This document shows positions 19,417 to 32,877 of a DNA stretch of 64,000 bases, piece after piece. This stretch comes from Hoyosella altamirensis (GTDB lineage Bacteria > Actinomycetota > Actinomycetes > Mycobacteriales > Mycobacteriaceae): assembly GCF_014191505.1 (NCBI RefSeq), contig NZ_JACHWS010000005.1:62001-126000 (forward strand). The letters are read 5' to 3'. Position numbers and translations under genes: made by a program. The notes below the pieces were generated by a model. That model saw only the letters and a program-made list of their open reading frames with translations. It ran no database searches and was not told where the DNA came from. The first letter of the stretch is position 1. Every line of letters starts with the position of its first letter.

Positions 19417-20318
19417 AACGACACGAACTAGTCAACCTCGCAATCTTTATCACCCTAGCTGGTGGGTTGCTCTTTCGTGTTGGCAGTTTGTGGCCCGAGG
19501 TGCCGGACGACGGAGCGTTGTGGCGGCGCATCGCGCTCGGCTTGTGTGCCGCTGTGATCGTGCCCGGCAGCGGCTGGACCTCCCAGCACTTCCAGCGGTC
19601 CTCAGCAGGCTTCCTCGGGAGGGTCTACCTTGTTTTCGCGGTAGTTTCCGTCATCATCGATGGTGTCACCGCCCGCTACTTCGAGATGCTGATCGGCATC
19701 GTGTGGATTCCGTTGTTCTTTGGCGTCATCTTCCTGCTCGGAGTTCACCGATGGATCGACACCCTCACGCGTTCGCCTACACATGATCAGAGAAATTCAC
19801 ACGCGCCGGCCCGGATCGCCGAGCCAGAAAGCCCGCCTGAGCCTACCCGCCTCCCTGCACGGCTAAGCCGCCACGAAATGGCCAACGTCGTGGTGGGTGC
19901 GGTTCTGAGTATTACCGCCGCATTCATGACCGTTACACGCTGGCTGGAGGTCGACTATTCGCGAGAGGAGTCCCTTGCCGCCCAGTGGCAGTCATGGGTG
20001 CTGGCCGCGTGCATCGTTGTCATCACTGTTGTCGCAGCGTGGGGTGCAGGGAACTACTGGCGGCCGACGGTTGATTACATCACCTTCGTCTACGGCACCC
20101 TCGGCGCGGTGGCCGTTGTCGGCTACCTGGTTTCTGAGCGCCACCTAAATGCACTCAGCATCGCGGTCGCGACTCCCCTGCTGCTCATCGTGCTCCGGGT
20201 GCCCGCGGTGCGCAACCGGCTGGAGAGCTTCACAGGGAACGGTCCAGGACGGTCAGGTCCCGGCCATCCGGCCGGACCAGCATCATCTGCCTGGCCGCAG
20301 CCGCATTCACAACCCTAA
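19413..20318 (+). CDS. Hypothetical multi-pass membrane protein coupled to pgl
   Basis: 301 residues from a GTG that overlaps the pgl stop by 4 bp, so probably translated from the same message. Hydrophobic segments are near residues 5-22, 37-55, 70-88 and 92-112, then three or four more between about 160 and 275, with a polar stretch around 115-155 and a proline/glycine-rich cytosolic tail. I recognise no family. Coupling to pgl may only reflect gene packing; a link to sugar metabolism is not shown. Convergent with secG, with 2 bp between the stops. Confidence 0.7.
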   Translation: MKRHELVNLAIFITLAGGLLFRVGSLWPEVPDDGALWRRIALGLCAAVIVPGSGWTSQHFQRSSAGFLGRVYLVFAVVSVIIDGVTARYFEMLIGIVWIPLFFGVIFLLGVHRWIDTLTRSPTHDQRNSHAPARIAEPESPPEPTRLPARLSRHEMANVVVGAVLSITAAFMTVTRWLEVDYSREESLAAQWQSWVLAACIVVITVVAAWGAGNYWRPTVDYITFVYGTLGAVAVVGYLVSERHLNALSIAVATPLLLIVLRVPAVRNRLESFTGNGPGRSGPGHPAGPASSAWPQPHSQP

Positions 20319-20320
20319 GG

Positions 20321-20554
20321 TCACGCGTAGCGAATATTAAGACCCATCCCGACGATGGACACTGCCCATACGATCGCAATGTAGATCGTCAGCTTGGTGA
20401 GGTTCTTCTCCGCGACAGTCGACCCTGACAGGCTGGTCTGCATGCCGCCTCCGAACAGTGAGGACAGACCGCCGCCCTTAGCACGGTGCAAGAGGACTAG
20501 CAGGATCATCATCACACTGGTAGCGACCAGCACGATGTCCAGAAACAGTGACAT
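20321..20554 (-). CDS. secG: Preprotein translocase subunit SecG
   Basis: 77 residues with two transmembrane segments (IVLVATSVMMILLVLLHRA near the N-terminus and the C-terminal IYIAIVWAVSIVGMGLNIRY) joined by the conserved GGGLSSLFGGG loop. SecG helps the SecYEG channel export proteins. It follows gap-pgk-tpiA as in mycobacteria and corynebacteria, though 173 bp and a strong hairpin separate it from tpiA. The GCGCCG-AAT-CGGCGC hairpin at 20582-20596 sits in its leader. Confidence 0.93.
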   Translation of the reverse strand: MSLFLDIVLVATSVMMILLVLLHRAKGGGLSSLFGGGMQTSLSGSTVAEKNLTKLTIYIAIVWAVSIVGMGLNIRYA

Positions 20555-20649
20555 GAAGGTCCTTATGTTTGCGTCGCTTCGGCGCCGAATCGGCGCAGTT
20601 GCCGGGTCGATCTTACCTGTCGTTCGGCATCAGTTCGAACACGCCGAGA

Positions 20650-20696
20650 CGCCGCGGCCCATCATGTCAGCCCTGGGGCTTGATGGGGCCGCGGCG
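20650..20696 (-). terminator. Strong hairpin between tpiA and secG
   Basis: A GC-rich stem of about 15 bp (CGCCGCGGCCC-ATCA against TGAT-GGGGCCGCGGCG, one bulged base) with a 16-nt loop, 31 bp past the tpiA stop. No U-tract follows. It may attenuate read-through from gap-pgk-tpiA into secG or protect the 3' end of the upstream message. Confidence 0.5.
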
Positions 20697-20727
20697 CTCA
20701 ACAATTAGTGCATGCCGCTGCCGCGAA

Positions 20728-21510
20728 TCAGAAGGGGCCGCCAGCGGCGATGGCGCACAGTTGCGCGAAATCGTCCGCCTTGAGTGAGGCTCCACCTACA
20801 AGGGCACCGTCAACGTCAGATTCCCCCACGATCGAACCGACGTTCTTCGCGCTGACGGAACCGCCGTACAGCACACGGATGCTTCCGGCCGTTTCTGGCG
20901 TCGCTATTCGCGACAGCTCTGAACGGATAGCGGAACATACCTCTTGCGCGTCAGCCGCGGACGCAACCTTGCCAGTTCCAATCGCCCACACAGGCTCATA
21001 GGCGATTACGATCTTCGCGAGTTCTTTCTGCGACAGCCCAGCGAGCGAGTTTCGCAACTGGTTGATGTTGTATTCAACATGCGAGCCCGCCTCACGGATG
21101 TCGAGCCCCTCACCGATGCAAATGATCGGGGTCAGCCCGTGCTTCAGCGCCGCTTTGGCCTTGTTCGAAACGAGTTCATCGTCCTCACCGTGGTAAATGC
21201 GACGCTCCGAGTGGCCCACAACCACGAACTTGCAGCCGAGTTTCGCCAGCATCGGCCCGCTCACCTCACCGGTGTAGGCACCCGATTCGTGAACACTGAC
21301 ATCTTGCGCTCCGTAGGCGACCTTCAGCTTGTCGCCCTCAACCAGGGTCTGAACGCTGCGCAGGTCGGTGAACGGTGGCACGACGACTACGTCAACCTTC
21401 TCGTAGTACTTATCGGGGAGCGCGAAGGCGATCTTCTGGACCAGCGCGATCGCCTCAAGATGATTCATGTTCATCTTCCAGTTGCCCGCGATGAGCGGCT
21501 TACGCGGCAT
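20728..21510 (-). CDS. tpiA: Triosephosphate isomerase
   Basis: 260 residues with the catalytic residues in context: Asn-Lys in GNWKMN at the N-terminus, the electrophilic His in VVVGHSERR, the base Glu in [14 protein letters not shown] (which also gives the flexible loop), and the phosphate-binding LYGGSV and GALVGGASL. It interconverts dihydroxyacetone phosphate and glyceraldehyde 3-phosphate. ATG start 3 bp after the pgk stop in the operon gap-pgk-tpiA. Normal length. Confidence 0.97.
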   Translation of the reverse strand: MPRKPLIAGNWKMNMNHLEAIALVQKIAFALPDKYYEKVDVVVVPPFTDLRSVQTLVEGDKLKVAYGAQDVSVHESGAYTGEVSGPMLAKLGCKFVVVGHSERRIYHGEDDELVSNKAKAALKHGLTPIICIGEGLDIREAGSHVEYNINQLRNSLAGLSQKELAKIVIAYEPVWAIGTGKVASAADAQEVCSAIRSELSRIATPETAGSIRVLYGGSVSAKNVGSIVGESDVDGALVGGASLKADDFAQLCAIAAGGPF

Positions 21511-21513
21511 GCC

Positions 21514-22743
21514 TCATCCTTCCGATGCTGGGTCGTCAGCGAGTACCGAGATACCCGGCAGCTCTTTGCCTTCGAGATACTCTAGCGAGGCTCCGCCACC
21601 CGTCGAAATGTGGGAGAAGCCATCCTCGGGTAAACCGAGAAGTCGCACAGCAGCCGCGGAATCACCGCCGCCGACGACGCTGAATGCCCCCTTCGAGGTA
21701 GCCTCGACGATCGACTCGGCGACCCCGCGGGTTCCAGCAGCGAAAGCCGGGAACTCGAAGACACCCATGGGGCCGTTCCAGAAGATTGTTTTGGCGTTTC
21801 TGAGCACCGCAGAGAAACGATTAACTGAATCTGGGCCAACGTCGAGCCCCATCCAGCCTTCCGGAATGCCCGTGGCGGGCACCGTCTGAGTTTGCGCGTC
21901 CGCGCTGAAACTGTCCGCGGCAACAACGTCCACGGGAAGATGGATGACGTCGGCATAGCGATCCAGCAGATCCTTACAGGTATCGATCATCTCTTCCTGT
22001 AGTAGGGATGAACCGACCTGCAGCCCCTCAGCGGCGAGGAACGTGAAACACATCCCGCCACCAATCACAAGGGTGTCGACCTTCGGTGCGAGTGCTTCAA
22101 TAACCGCGAGCTTGTCGGACACCTTGGAACCGCCGAGAACCACCGCATAGGGGCGGGCAGCCTCCGTGGTGAGTTGTGTGAGGACATCAACTTCAGTCGC
22201 GACTAACCCGCCCGCATAGTTCGGCAAGAGCTGCGCCACATCGAATACCGAGGCCTGCTTACGGTGCACAACGCCGAACCCATCAGAGACAAAGGCGCCG
22301 TCATTTCCCGTCAACGCTGCCAGTTCACGCGCTAGCGCCTGACGCTCAGCATCGTCCTTGCTCGTCTCCCGCGATTCGAAGCGCACATTCTCCAGCAAGA
22401 GAACATCGCCCTCGGTCAGTCCGGCAGCGCGTTCCTGCGCGTCCTGACCCACGACGTCACCCGCTAGCTGCACGTACCGCTCGAGTTCGTCGCCGAGCCG
22501 CTGCGCGACCGGAGCGAGTGACAGCGCGGAATCCGGCGCACCCTTCGGCCGCCCCAGATGAGCCGCCACGATCACGCGAGCACCCGCGTCCGCGAGAGCC
22601 CCGATCGTCGGCGCGGATGCGATGATCCGGCCGGCGTCCGTGATGCGTCCGTTCTCGAGCGGAACATTCAAATCAGAGCGAACGAGCACAGTGCGCCCTG
22701 AAACACCTTCTGCCAGGAGTTCCTGGAGAGTTTTGACCGTCAT
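21514..22743 (-). CDS. pgk: Phosphoglycerate kinase
   Basis: 409 residues. N-terminal signature [14 protein letters not shown], the substrate-loop HLGRPKG, hinge and nucleotide sites [13 protein letters not shown] and [10 protein letters not shown] near the C-terminus. It transfers phosphate from 1,3-bisphosphoglycerate to ADP. One unusual local feature is [12 protein letters not shown] where most enzymes have a DAFGTAHRAHAS-type sequence, a conservative variant. Middle gene of gap-pgk-tpiA, 15 bp after gap. Confidence 0.97.
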   Translation of the reverse strand: MTVKTLQELLAEGVSGRTVLVRSDLNVPLENGRITDAGRIIASAPTIGALADAGARVIVAAHLGRPKGAPDSALSLAPVAQRLGDELERYVQLAGDVVGQDAQERAAGLTEGDVLLLENVRFESRETSKDDAERQALARELAALTGNDGAFVSDGFGVVHRKQASVFDVAQLLPNYAGGLVATEVDVLTQLTTEAARPYAVVLGGSKVSDKLAVIEALAPKVDTLVIGGGMCFTFLAAEGLQVGSSLLQEEMIDTCKDLLDRYADVIHLPVDVVAADSFSADAQTQTVPATGIPEGWMGLDVGPDSVNRFSAVLRNAKTIFWNGPMGVFEFPAFAAGTRGVAESIVEATSKGAFSVVGGGDSAAAVRLLGLPEDGFSHISTGGGASLEYLEGKELPGISVLADDPASEG

Positions 22744-22758
22744 TTGTATGGTGACCTC

Positions 22759-23802
<1,044 letters not shown>

Positions 23803-23899
23803 TTATCTGCCGCACATTCTCAGCGGCCTACTGGGTAGTTCTTTCCTGCTCTGGTTTTTCTTCACCCTAGTCTCAACCCTGGTCCAATCGGACCGGCAT

Positions 23900-24883
23900 T
23901 CATGCTTCGTCGAGAAGTTCGGGCGTAACCGCTGAATCCGTGTCTGGAATGCCCAGTTCACGTGCTCGGCGGTCGGCCATAGACAGTAGTCGGCGAATAC
24001 GGCCCGCAACGGCATCTTTGGTCAATGGCGGGTCGGCAAGCTGCCCTAATTCTTCGAGCGACGACTGCCGATGCTTGATACGCAGCCGCCCCGCTGCAGC
24101 CAAATGCTCCGGGGCCTCTTCGCCCAAAATCTCCAATGCGCGCTCGACCTTCGCTGCGGCTGCCACAGCAGCCCGCGCCGAACGTCGAAGGTTTGCGTCA
24201 TCAAAGTTTGCCAGGCGATTAGCCGTTGCGCGCACCTCACGGCGGATCCGGCGCTCCTCCCACACCAAGCGAGTGTCCTGAGCGCCCATACGGGTGAGTA
24301 ACGCACCAATGGCATCGCCATCGCGAACCACTACACGGTCGGCGCCCCGCACCTCGCGCGCTTTAGCAGCGATCCCCATCCGCCGCGCAGCTCCTACCAG
24401 CGCCATCGCTGCCTCCGGGCCTGGACAGCCGACCTCGAGGGCGGCTGAACGGCCGGGTTCAGTGAGGGAACCGTGCGCCAGGAAAGCCCCTCGCCAGGCG
24501 GCTTCCGAATCCTGAATGCCGCCACCAACGACGTGGGCGGGCAGTCCGCGAACCGGACGTCCGCGAAGATCAAGCAGACCCGTCTGCCGGGCGAGCGCTT
24601 CCCCGTCTTTCGCGACCCGAACAAGATATCGGGTGCTTTTTCGTAGTCCGCTCGCGCCAACTACGTGAATATCTGCGTTGTATCCGTACAGGTCGTGGAT
24701 CTCCCGCCGCAGTCGGCGAGCTATCGAACCCATGTCTACGTCTGCCTCGACAACGACTCGTCCGGCGACAATATGGAGTCCCCCGGAGAATCTGAGCAGC
24801 GAAGAGACTTCTGCCTTTCGCGCACTGACCTGGGTGACAGACAGACGGCTGAGTTCATCCTTGACCTCCGCAGTCATTGCCAC
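23900..24883 (-). CDS. whiA: DNA-binding protein WhiA
   Basis: 327 residues: an N-terminal pair of degenerate LAGLIDADG-homing-endonuclease-like repeats (one around [13 protein letters not shown], the WhiA version), then a C-terminal helix-turn-helix ([30 protein letters not shown]). In Streptomyces WhiA controls sporulation and division genes together with WhiB; in non-sporulating actinobacteria it affects growth and division. The start overlaps the yvcK stop by 10 bp; an ATG two codons in is an alternative start. Matches Rv1423. Confidence 0.94.
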   Translation of the reverse strand: MAMTAEVKDELSRLSVTQVSARKAEVSSLLRFSGGLHIVAGRVVVEADVDMGSIARRLRREIHDLYGYNADIHVVGASGLRKSTRYLVRVAKDGEALARQTGLLDLRGRPVRGLPAHVVGGGIQDSEAAWRGAFLAHGSLTEPGRSAALEVGCPGPEAAMALVGAARRMGIAAKAREVRGADRVVVRDGDAIGALLTRMGAQDTRLVWEERRIRREVRATANRLANFDDANLRRSARAAVAAAAKVERALEILGEEAPEHLAAAGRLRIKHRQSSLEELGQLADPPLTKDAVAGRIRRLLSMADRRARELGIPDTDSAVTPELLDEA

Positions 24884-25920
24884 GGCGCCGATTCCTTCCG
24901 GTCGATCCTTACTTCAGTATCTTTCCGTAAATCCGTGCGCTGACTGCCGTCCCCCAGCAATTCGCCTAGCACCGCGCCGAGCTTGAAGATGTCGTGCTTA
25001 GCGGTACCTGGTACGCCCACGTCGGCGTAACGCACTTCTGCACCCAGTTGCGCGGCTGCCCGGCACAGATGAGCTCGCTCGCTGCCAGGCGGCACCGTGC
25101 CCGCATCAACTATGACCTGATCTACCCGGAAACTGGGGGCGTGTTGCGAGAGTACGTGAAGATGCCGCTCGGCGGAGAATCCAGCGGTCTCCCCCGCCTG
25201 CGGGCCCAGGTTGAGCACCAGCGCGCGCTTGCCCCGGCTCTCGATCAGCGCGTCGCGCTGGGCCGGTACGAGCACGTGCGGAATGACGCTGCTGAACCAT
25301 GAGCCCGGCCCCAGCACCACCAGATCGGCATCCGCTATTGCCGTGACCGCTTCGCGGCACGCAACCGGTTCGCTCGGCAACAGGCGTACGCGGCGCACCC
25401 GGCCGGGCGTCGTCGCGACCGCGACCTGCCCTCTGATGACCCTGTTGATACGCGGGTCTTCCTCAAGCCCTACTACGTCGGCTTCAATCTGCAATGGGAT
25501 CGTGGCCATGGGCAGCACGCGGCCTCGTACGCCCAGAATTCGGCCTAGTTCGTCGAGGGCGCTGATGATGTCCCCGAGCACATCGGTAAGCCCCGCCAGG
25601 ATGAGGTTTCCAACGGCGTGGCCCGCGAGTGCCCCCGTACCGCGGAACCGGTGCTGAACCACGTCCCGCCACAGTTGCGCATGGCTCTCATGATCTGCGA
25701 GCGCTGCGAGCGCCATCCGAAGGTCACCCGGGGGCACAAGATCAAGCTCAGAGCGAAGGCGTCCCGACGATCCCCCATCGTCAGCGACAGTCACCACGGC
25801 GGTGATGTCGTCGGTGAGCTGCCGTGCGGCACTCAGCGTCGCGTACAAGCCATGACCGCCGCCAAGCGCAACAATCGATGGCGAGCGGGGCGTTTCCATG
25901 TGTGAGTTCGGCGCTGTCAT
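24874..25920 (-). CDS. yvcK: YvcK/CofD-like gluconeogenesis factor (CuvA)
   Basis: 348 residues. The N-terminal [21 protein letters not shown] and [17 protein letters not shown] are the nucleotide-sugar binding motifs of the YvcK family, which binds UDP-GlcNAc and supports growth on gluconeogenic carbon and cell-wall synthesis (CuvA in M. tuberculosis). Central gene of rapZ-yvcK-whiA, overlapping both neighbours by a few bases. The longer C-terminal part ending near residue 330 is usual. Related CofD makes the F420 precursor, but the synteny and motifs favour YvcK. Confidence 0.93.
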   Translation of the reverse strand: MTAPNSHMETPRSPSIVALGGGHGLYATLSAARQLTDDITAVVTVADDGGSSGRLRSELDLVPPGDLRMALAALADHESHAQLWRDVVQHRFRGTGALAGHAVGNLILAGLTDVLGDIISALDELGRILGVRGRVLPMATIPLQIEADVVGLEEDPRINRVIRGQVAVATTPGRVRRVRLLPSEPVACREAVTAIADADLVVLGPGSWFSSVIPHVLVPAQRDALIESRGKRALVLNLGPQAGETAGFSAERHLHVLSQHAPSFRVDQVIVDAGTVPPGSERAHLCRAAAQLGAEVRYADVGVPGTAKHDIFKLGAVLGELLGDGSQRTDLRKDTEVRIDRKESAPWQ

Positions 25921-26801
25921 TCCCTGCCCAGATCCCGGTGACGAGTACGAACAGTGATGCCGTCGTCTTCAGACAGTATCTGTGCGATCGCTTCCGTCAT
26001 CGCGACACTCCGGTGTTTTCCACCAGTGCAGCCCACCCCAATCGTCATATAGCGCTTGCCCTCCGTCCGATAGCCCTTCAGCACCGGAGCGAGCAAGTCG
26101 CGGAGCGTTTTAAGAAACTCACCCGCACCAGCTTGGCTGAGCACATACTCCCGCACGCCATCGTCACGTCCCGTGAAGGGCCGGAGTTCCGGAATCCAAT
26201 GGGGGTTGGGCAGGAAGCGTACGTCAAGCACCATGTCCACGTCGATCGGCAGGCCGTACTTGAACCCGAAAGAAAGTACCGCGATCTTCACTTTGCGAGT
26301 GTTCGCATCCTCGAATACCGGTTCGATGCGTGCGCGCAAATCGTGCACCGACAAGTTGGACGTATCGATGACGACGTCAGCCATCGCACGGACAGGCGCC
26401 ACGAGCTTGCGTTCGGCTGCGATCCCCTCAAGGAGGGTGCCGTCCCCCTGGAGCGGGTGGCTCCGGCGGACTTGCTCGTACCTCCGGACCAGGACGGCGT
26501 CTGATGCCTCCAGAAAGAGCACGCGGGGTGTGATGTTGCGCGTCGCAAGCTCGCGCACCACCGAATCGAGGCCACCGGCGAAGGCCCGGCTACGTACGTC
26601 GAGCACCACCGCGAGACGTTTTGTCGGGTTGTCGGCAGCAAGGCTCAGGTCTACGGCCTGCGGCACGAGTTCAGCCGGAACATTGTCGATCACGTACCAG
26701 TCGAGATCTTCCAGTACCTTCGCCGAGGTTCCGCGGCCCGCTCCAGAAAGCCCCGTGATGAGAGTGACGTCAATATCGGGCGGGCTTTGTAGCTCACTCA
26801 C
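25917..26801 (-). CDS. rapZ: RapZ-family nucleotide-binding protein
   Basis: 294 residues from a GTG at 26801 with AGGA six bases upstream; the frame is open to 26855 but without a better site. N-terminal P-loop TGLSGAGRGTSAKVLEDLDWYVIDNVP carries Arg where RapZ of other phyla has the Walker Lys, a known actinobacterial form. The C-terminal domain has FGFKYG and GCTGGKHRSVAM. RapZ binds RNA and metabolites to tune glucosamine-6-phosphate synthase in E. coli; the actinobacterial role is less clear. Overlaps yvcK by 4 bp. Confidence 0.92.
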   Translation of the reverse strand: MSELQSPPDIDVTLITGLSGAGRGTSAKVLEDLDWYVIDNVPAELVPQAVDLSLAADNPTKRLAVVLDVRSRAFAGGLDSVVRELATRNITPRVLFLEASDAVLVRRYEQVRRSHPLQGDGTLLEGIAAERKLVAPVRAMADVVIDTSNLSVHDLRARIEPVFEDANTRKVKIAVLSFGFKYGLPIDVDMVLDVRFLPNPHWIPELRPFTGRDDGVREYVLSQAGAGEFLKTLRDLLAPVLKGYRTEGKRYMTIGVGCTGGKHRSVAMTEAIAQILSEDDGITVRTRHRDLGRE

Positions 26802-26863
26802 GTGTGTTCCTGTCCCTCGCAGTCGTCTGAGGTTCGCCGGGCGCGGAAGCGCCACAGCTGAGG

Positions 26864-28858
26864 TTATTCGACCGAGGCCCGCCCTGGGGAGCGCTCGGGC
26901 GAAGAATCCCTATTCAGTGCCTCGTGCACGGCGCGCGCGGTCATGTCGCCGATCCCTGGAACCTGGGTGATCTCGCCCAATGAGGCGGCTTTCAGGCGCG
27001 CGACGGAGCCGAAGTGGGTGACGAGCGCGGTCTTCCTCGTCTGCCCAAGTCCTGGGATGGTGTCGAGGACTGATTCGGTCATGCGGCGAGACCGTTTGCT
27101 GCGGTGGAACGTGATCGCGAACCGGTGAGCTTCGTCGCGGATTCGCTGCAGCAGAAATAGCGCTTCACTCGTACGCGGAAAAATGACGGGGTATTCCTCG
27201 CCAGGCAGCCACACCTCTTCGAGGCGTTTCGCGAGCCCGATAACCGCGATGTCGGTGATCCCCAGCTCCTCGAGCGCCGCCGACGCGGCATTGACCTGAG
27301 GCAAGCCACCATCCACGACGAATAGGTTTGGCGGATAGGCAAACCTTCGCGGCCGACCGGTTTCGGGATCCAGCGCCTGAAACGCGGCCCCGTCGGCAGG
27401 CACGCCGGTTTCTTCAGTCCTCCGGTACCTCGCGAACCTGCGGTGCGTTACCTCTGCGATGCTCGCGACGTCGTTGGAACGGCCCTCACCGGCAGCTTCC
27501 CTGATCGTGTAGTGCCGATAATCCGATTTCCGTGCCAGGCCATCTTCGAACACGACAAGCGAACCGACCACGTCAGTCCCCTGTACGTGGCTGATATCGA
27601 CGCATTCGATTCGCAGCGGCGCTGTGTCGAGACTCAAGGTGTCCTGCAGTTCCTGCAATGCGGCAGAGCGCGCAGTCAGGTCCCCGGCGCGGCGCAACTT
27701 GTGCTGCGCGAGTGACTCGTGCGCGTTACGCCGCACTGTCTCAGCAAGTGCCTTCTTATCACCGCGTTGTGGTACCCGGACGCGCACCGCCGACCCCCGC
27801 AACTCGCTGAGCCATCGCTCCAGACCTTCAGTATTGGGTGGCAGCATGGGAACTAGCACCGTCTTCGGAATCGGACTCGCGCTCTTACGCGCGCCTTCAG
27901 GCAAATCCTGGGCAAGCGCCTGCTGCTCGCCATAGAACTGCGTGAGGAATTCCTCCACCATCTCGGAATCGTCCTGCTCACCGACGCGCTCAATCACCCA
28001 GCCGCGCTGGCCCCGCACTCGCCCGCCGCGAACATGGAAGACCTGCAGTGACACCTCCAGGTCGTCCGCGGCGAAAGCAACAACGTCCGCATCAGTGCCG
28101 TCACCCAGCACAACGGCCTGCTTTTCCAGTGCACGGCGCAGCGCGCCGATGTCGTCACGCAGCCGGGCCGCGCGCTCGAAGTCGAGGGCCTCCGACGCCT
28201 CATTCATCTGACGCTCAAGCTCGCGGACCATACGATCAGTCTTGCCAGAAAGGAAGTCGCAGAAATCCTCGACTATCCGGCGATGCTCCGTAGCGTCTAC
28301 TTGCCCCGTGCAAGGAGCTGAGCACTTTCCGATATATCCGAGCAGGCAAGGCCGTCCCAATTGCTGATGCCGCTTGAGCACCCCCGCCGAACAGGTTCGG
28401 GCCGGGAATACGCGGAGCAGCAGATCGAGTGTCTCCCTGATCGCCCACGCGTGAGAATACGGCCCAAAATACCGCACGCCCTTCTTTCGCGGCCCGCGAT
28501 ACACGAATAGGCGGGGATACTCTTCATTCAGCGTCACCGCGAGCACGGGATACGATTTGTCGTCCCGGTACCGAACGTTGAAGGGCGGATCGAATTCCTT
28601 GATCCAGTTGTATTCCAGTTGCAGCGCTTCGACCTCGGTGCCTACAACTGTCCACTCCACCCCGGACGCGGTCGTCACCATTTTGCGGGTCCGGGGCTGC
28701 AGCCCGGTTAGGTCCGCAAAGTACGAGTTCAGCCGACTGCGCAGGCTCTTAGCCTTACCCACGTAGAGCACCCGTCCGCTGGCATCACGGAAACGATAAA
28801 CCCCGGGTTCTAGCGGGATCGAACCCGGAGCGGGCCGGTAGGTCGACGGATCAGGCAC
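26864..28858 (-). CDS. uvrC: Excinuclease ABC subunit C
   Basis: 664 residues. In order: GIY-YIG nuclease ([26 protein letters not shown], residues about 18-45), the UVR helical hairpin ([24 protein letters not shown], about 205-230), the RNase H-like nuclease domain ([19 protein letters not shown] and FVVDGGLPQ), and tandem helix-hairpin-helix motifs at the C-terminus ([34 protein letters not shown]). It makes both incisions in nucleotide excision repair. First gene of the uvrC-rapZ-yvcK-whiA cluster. Normal length. Confidence 0.96.
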   Translation of the reverse strand: MPDPSTYRPAPGSIPLEPGVYRFRDASGRVLYVGKAKSLRSRLNSYFADLTGLQPRTRKMVTTASGVEWTVVGTEVEALQLEYNWIKEFDPPFNVRYRDDKSYPVLAVTLNEEYPRLFVYRGPRKKGVRYFGPYSHAWAIRETLDLLLRVFPARTCSAGVLKRHQQLGRPCLLGYIGKCSAPCTGQVDATEHRRIVEDFCDFLSGKTDRMVRELERQMNEASEALDFERAARLRDDIGALRRALEKQAVVLGDGTDADVVAFAADDLEVSLQVFHVRGGRVRGQRGWVIERVGEQDDSEMVEEFLTQFYGEQQALAQDLPEGARKSASPIPKTVLVPMLPPNTEGLERWLSELRGSAVRVRVPQRGDKKALAETVRRNAHESLAQHKLRRAGDLTARSAALQELQDTLSLDTAPLRIECVDISHVQGTDVVGSLVVFEDGLARKSDYRHYTIREAAGEGRSNDVASIAEVTHRRFARYRRTEETGVPADGAAFQALDPETGRPRRFAYPPNLFVVDGGLPQVNAASAALEELGITDIAVIGLAKRLEEVWLPGEEYPVIFPRTSEALFLLQRIRDEAHRFAITFHRSKRSRRMTESVLDTIPGLGQTRKTALVTHFGSVARLKAASLGEITQVPGIGDMTARAVHEALNRDSSPERSPGRASVE

Positions 28859-28917
28859 GAGCCCAGATTAGCGGCACGATCCGACAAACTCCCGTACGCA
28901 GCGAACTCGCATGCAGA

Positions 28918-31138
<2,221 letters not shown>

Positions 31139-31143
31139 TGCAC

Positions 31144-31827
31144 TTACTCCTCGACCCCGCCCGAAGCGGTGTCCTGTAGGGCGGCGCCGCCGTAGCGGAG
31201 CCCTTCACCGGGAGAGCTTTCACTGCTGACGCTGTGAAGCCGCTCCACATACTTCGCGATCACATCGACCTCGAGGTTGACGGTCGCGCCAGCGCTGGCG
31301 CTGCCCAACGTGGTCAACTCTCGCGTCGTGGGTATCAAAGACACTTCAAAATAGTCGCCGGACTCATCCCTGCCGACGGCCGACACCGTCAGGGAGACAC
31401 CGTCAATGGTGATCGATCCCTTCTCAACGACGTAACGCGCTAGGTGGGTGGGCAGCGAAAGGCGCACCACCTCCCAATGCTCCATGGGGTTTCTGCTGAT
31501 GATGGCGCCCGTGCCGTCGACATGGCCCTGCACGATATGCCCGCCGAGACGACCGCCAACAGCCAGCGCACGTTCTAGGTTGACCCGCCCGCCTGCGCTT
31601 ACACCACCAAGACTGCTGCGCCGGAGAGTTTCGCCCATGACGTCTGCGGTGAAGCTGCCGTCAGAAAGAACATCAACCACAGTGAGACAGACACCGTTGA
31701 CCGCGATCGAATCTCCGTGCGACGCATCGGAGGTCACCAGGGGTCCCCGCACTGTCAGGCGCGCGGAATCACCACGCATCTCCGTAGCGACAACCTCACC
31801 CAGTTCTTCGACGATCCCTGTGAACAC
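31144..31827 (-). CDS. ribE: Riboflavin synthase, alpha subunit
   Basis: 227 residues from the GTG at 31827, chosen because the protein then begins [11 protein letters not shown], the near-universal start of this enzyme, and because GAGGAG lies 9 bases upstream. Two internally repeated lumazine-binding halves (MGETLRRSS near 60-70; about residue 100 onward starts the second) and the C-terminal trimerisation region are present, followed by about 25 poorly conserved residues. It dismutates two lumazines to riboflavin. Between ribD and ribBA. Confidence 0.94.
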   Translation of the reverse strand: MFTGIVEELGEVVATEMRGDSARLTVRGPLVTSDASHGDSIAVNGVCLTVVDVLSDGSFTADVMGETLRRSSLGGVSAGGRVNLERALAVGGRLGGHIVQGHVDGTGAIISRNPMEHWEVVRLSLPTHLARYVVEKGSITIDGVSLTVSAVGRDESGDYFEVSLIPTTRELTTLGSASAGATVNLEVDVIAKYVERLHSVSSESSPGEGLRYGGAALQDTASGGVEE

Positions 31828-31862
31828 TCGCCTACGCTCCTCACCGCTGTCCGTCAACCACG

Positions 31863-32867
31863 TTATCGCGGTATGAGGCTTATAAGCACATCGTCCCCAA
31901 GCCGATCAACGCTCTCACACTGAAACCGAATTGCGTCTGTGATATTTCCTACCCCAGCATCCGCGACCGCTGCAGGGCCGGCCCCCAGCACAATCGGAGC
32001 CACATAGGCGGTGATTCGATCGACCAGACCTGCGCGCAGGAACGCACCCGCGACCGTTGGTCCACCCTCCACCACGACGTCCACACAGTCGTCGAGCGCT
32101 TCGATCACGTCCATGGGATCACGGGACCGTACGATGCGCGTCGGGGCGGCATCATCATTCACCCGTGAACCGCTCGGGAGCTCCCGCACGCCCATCACGA
32201 CCCGAATCGGCTGGTGATCGGCGAGCGTCCCGTCTGGCGCGCGGGCCGTGAGCCAAGGATCGTCGGCGCAGACAGTGCCAGTTCCAACGACAATGGCGTC
32301 AACCCGGGCACGTTCGAGCCGGTCTCGGGCACGAGATTCCACGCCGGAAATCCATTGGCTTGAACCGTCCGCCGCCGCGCACCGCCCATCAAGGCTCGCC
32401 GCGTACTTGTACGTGACGTGCGGCCGTCCTGTCCGCTGGCGGTGCAGCCAGGCCCGCAGCGGCCCCTGCGTCACCGGCGCCGGGTCATGCCAGGCCGTGA
32501 CCACGATGCCGGCATGCGCCAGTGTCTGCGCCCCGCCAGATGCTTCCGCGACAGGATCCGCCACCGCGTAGTGCACCTGGGCGACTCCCGATTCAATGAG
32601 CGCCCTGGTGCACGGCGGGGTACGGCCGAAGTGGTCGCACGGCTCCAGCGTCACGACCGCGGTTCCGCCAAAAGCCTGCGCACCCGCCTCGTTGAGCGCT
32701 ACAACCTCAGCGTGCGGTCCACCAGGCGGCTGTGTCGCACCTACCCCGACGACATTGCCGCCCACGCCGAGGATGACAGCCCCGACCGGCGGGTTTGGGC
32801 TTGTCGTGCCCCGAACCTGCTCCGAAGCCTCGACCGCCAGCCGCATCGCATCACTGAGATGAAGCAT
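31863..32867 (-). CDS. ribD: Bifunctional riboflavin deaminase/reductase RibD
   Basis: 334 residues. The N-terminal deaminase half has the zinc motifs HAEVVALNEAG and LEPCDHFGRTPPCTRALIESG. The C-terminal reductase half has KYAASLDGRCAAADGSSQWISG and VVEGGPTVAGAFLRAGLVDR. It performs the second and third pathway steps after GTP cyclohydrolase II. It begins 10 bp downstream of rpe and ends 35 bp before ribE. In M. tuberculosis the P55-lprG pair separates the equivalent genes; that pair is absent here. Confidence 0.95.
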   Translation of the reverse strand: MLHLSDAMRLAVEASEQVRGTTSPNPPVGAVILGVGGNVVGVGATQPPGGPHAEVVALNEAGAQAFGGTAVVTLEPCDHFGRTPPCTRALIESGVAQVHYAVADPVAEASGGAQTLAHAGIVVTAWHDPAPVTQGPLRAWLHRQRTGRPHVTYKYAASLDGRCAAADGSSQWISGVESRARDRLERARVDAIVVGTGTVCADDPWLTARAPDGTLADHQPIRVVMGVRELPSGSRVNDDAAPTRIVRSRDPMDVIEALDDCVDVVVEGGPTVAGAFLRAGLVDRITAYVAPIVLGAGPAAVADAGVGNITDAIRFQCESVDRLGDDVLISLIPR

Positions 32868-32877
32868 GGGTTGCCTG

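Noticed and set aside
23881-23894. GGTCC-AATC-GGACC inverted repeat after whiA as a terminator
   Set aside because: Only a 5-bp stem with a 4-nt loop and no U-tract; too weak to support.
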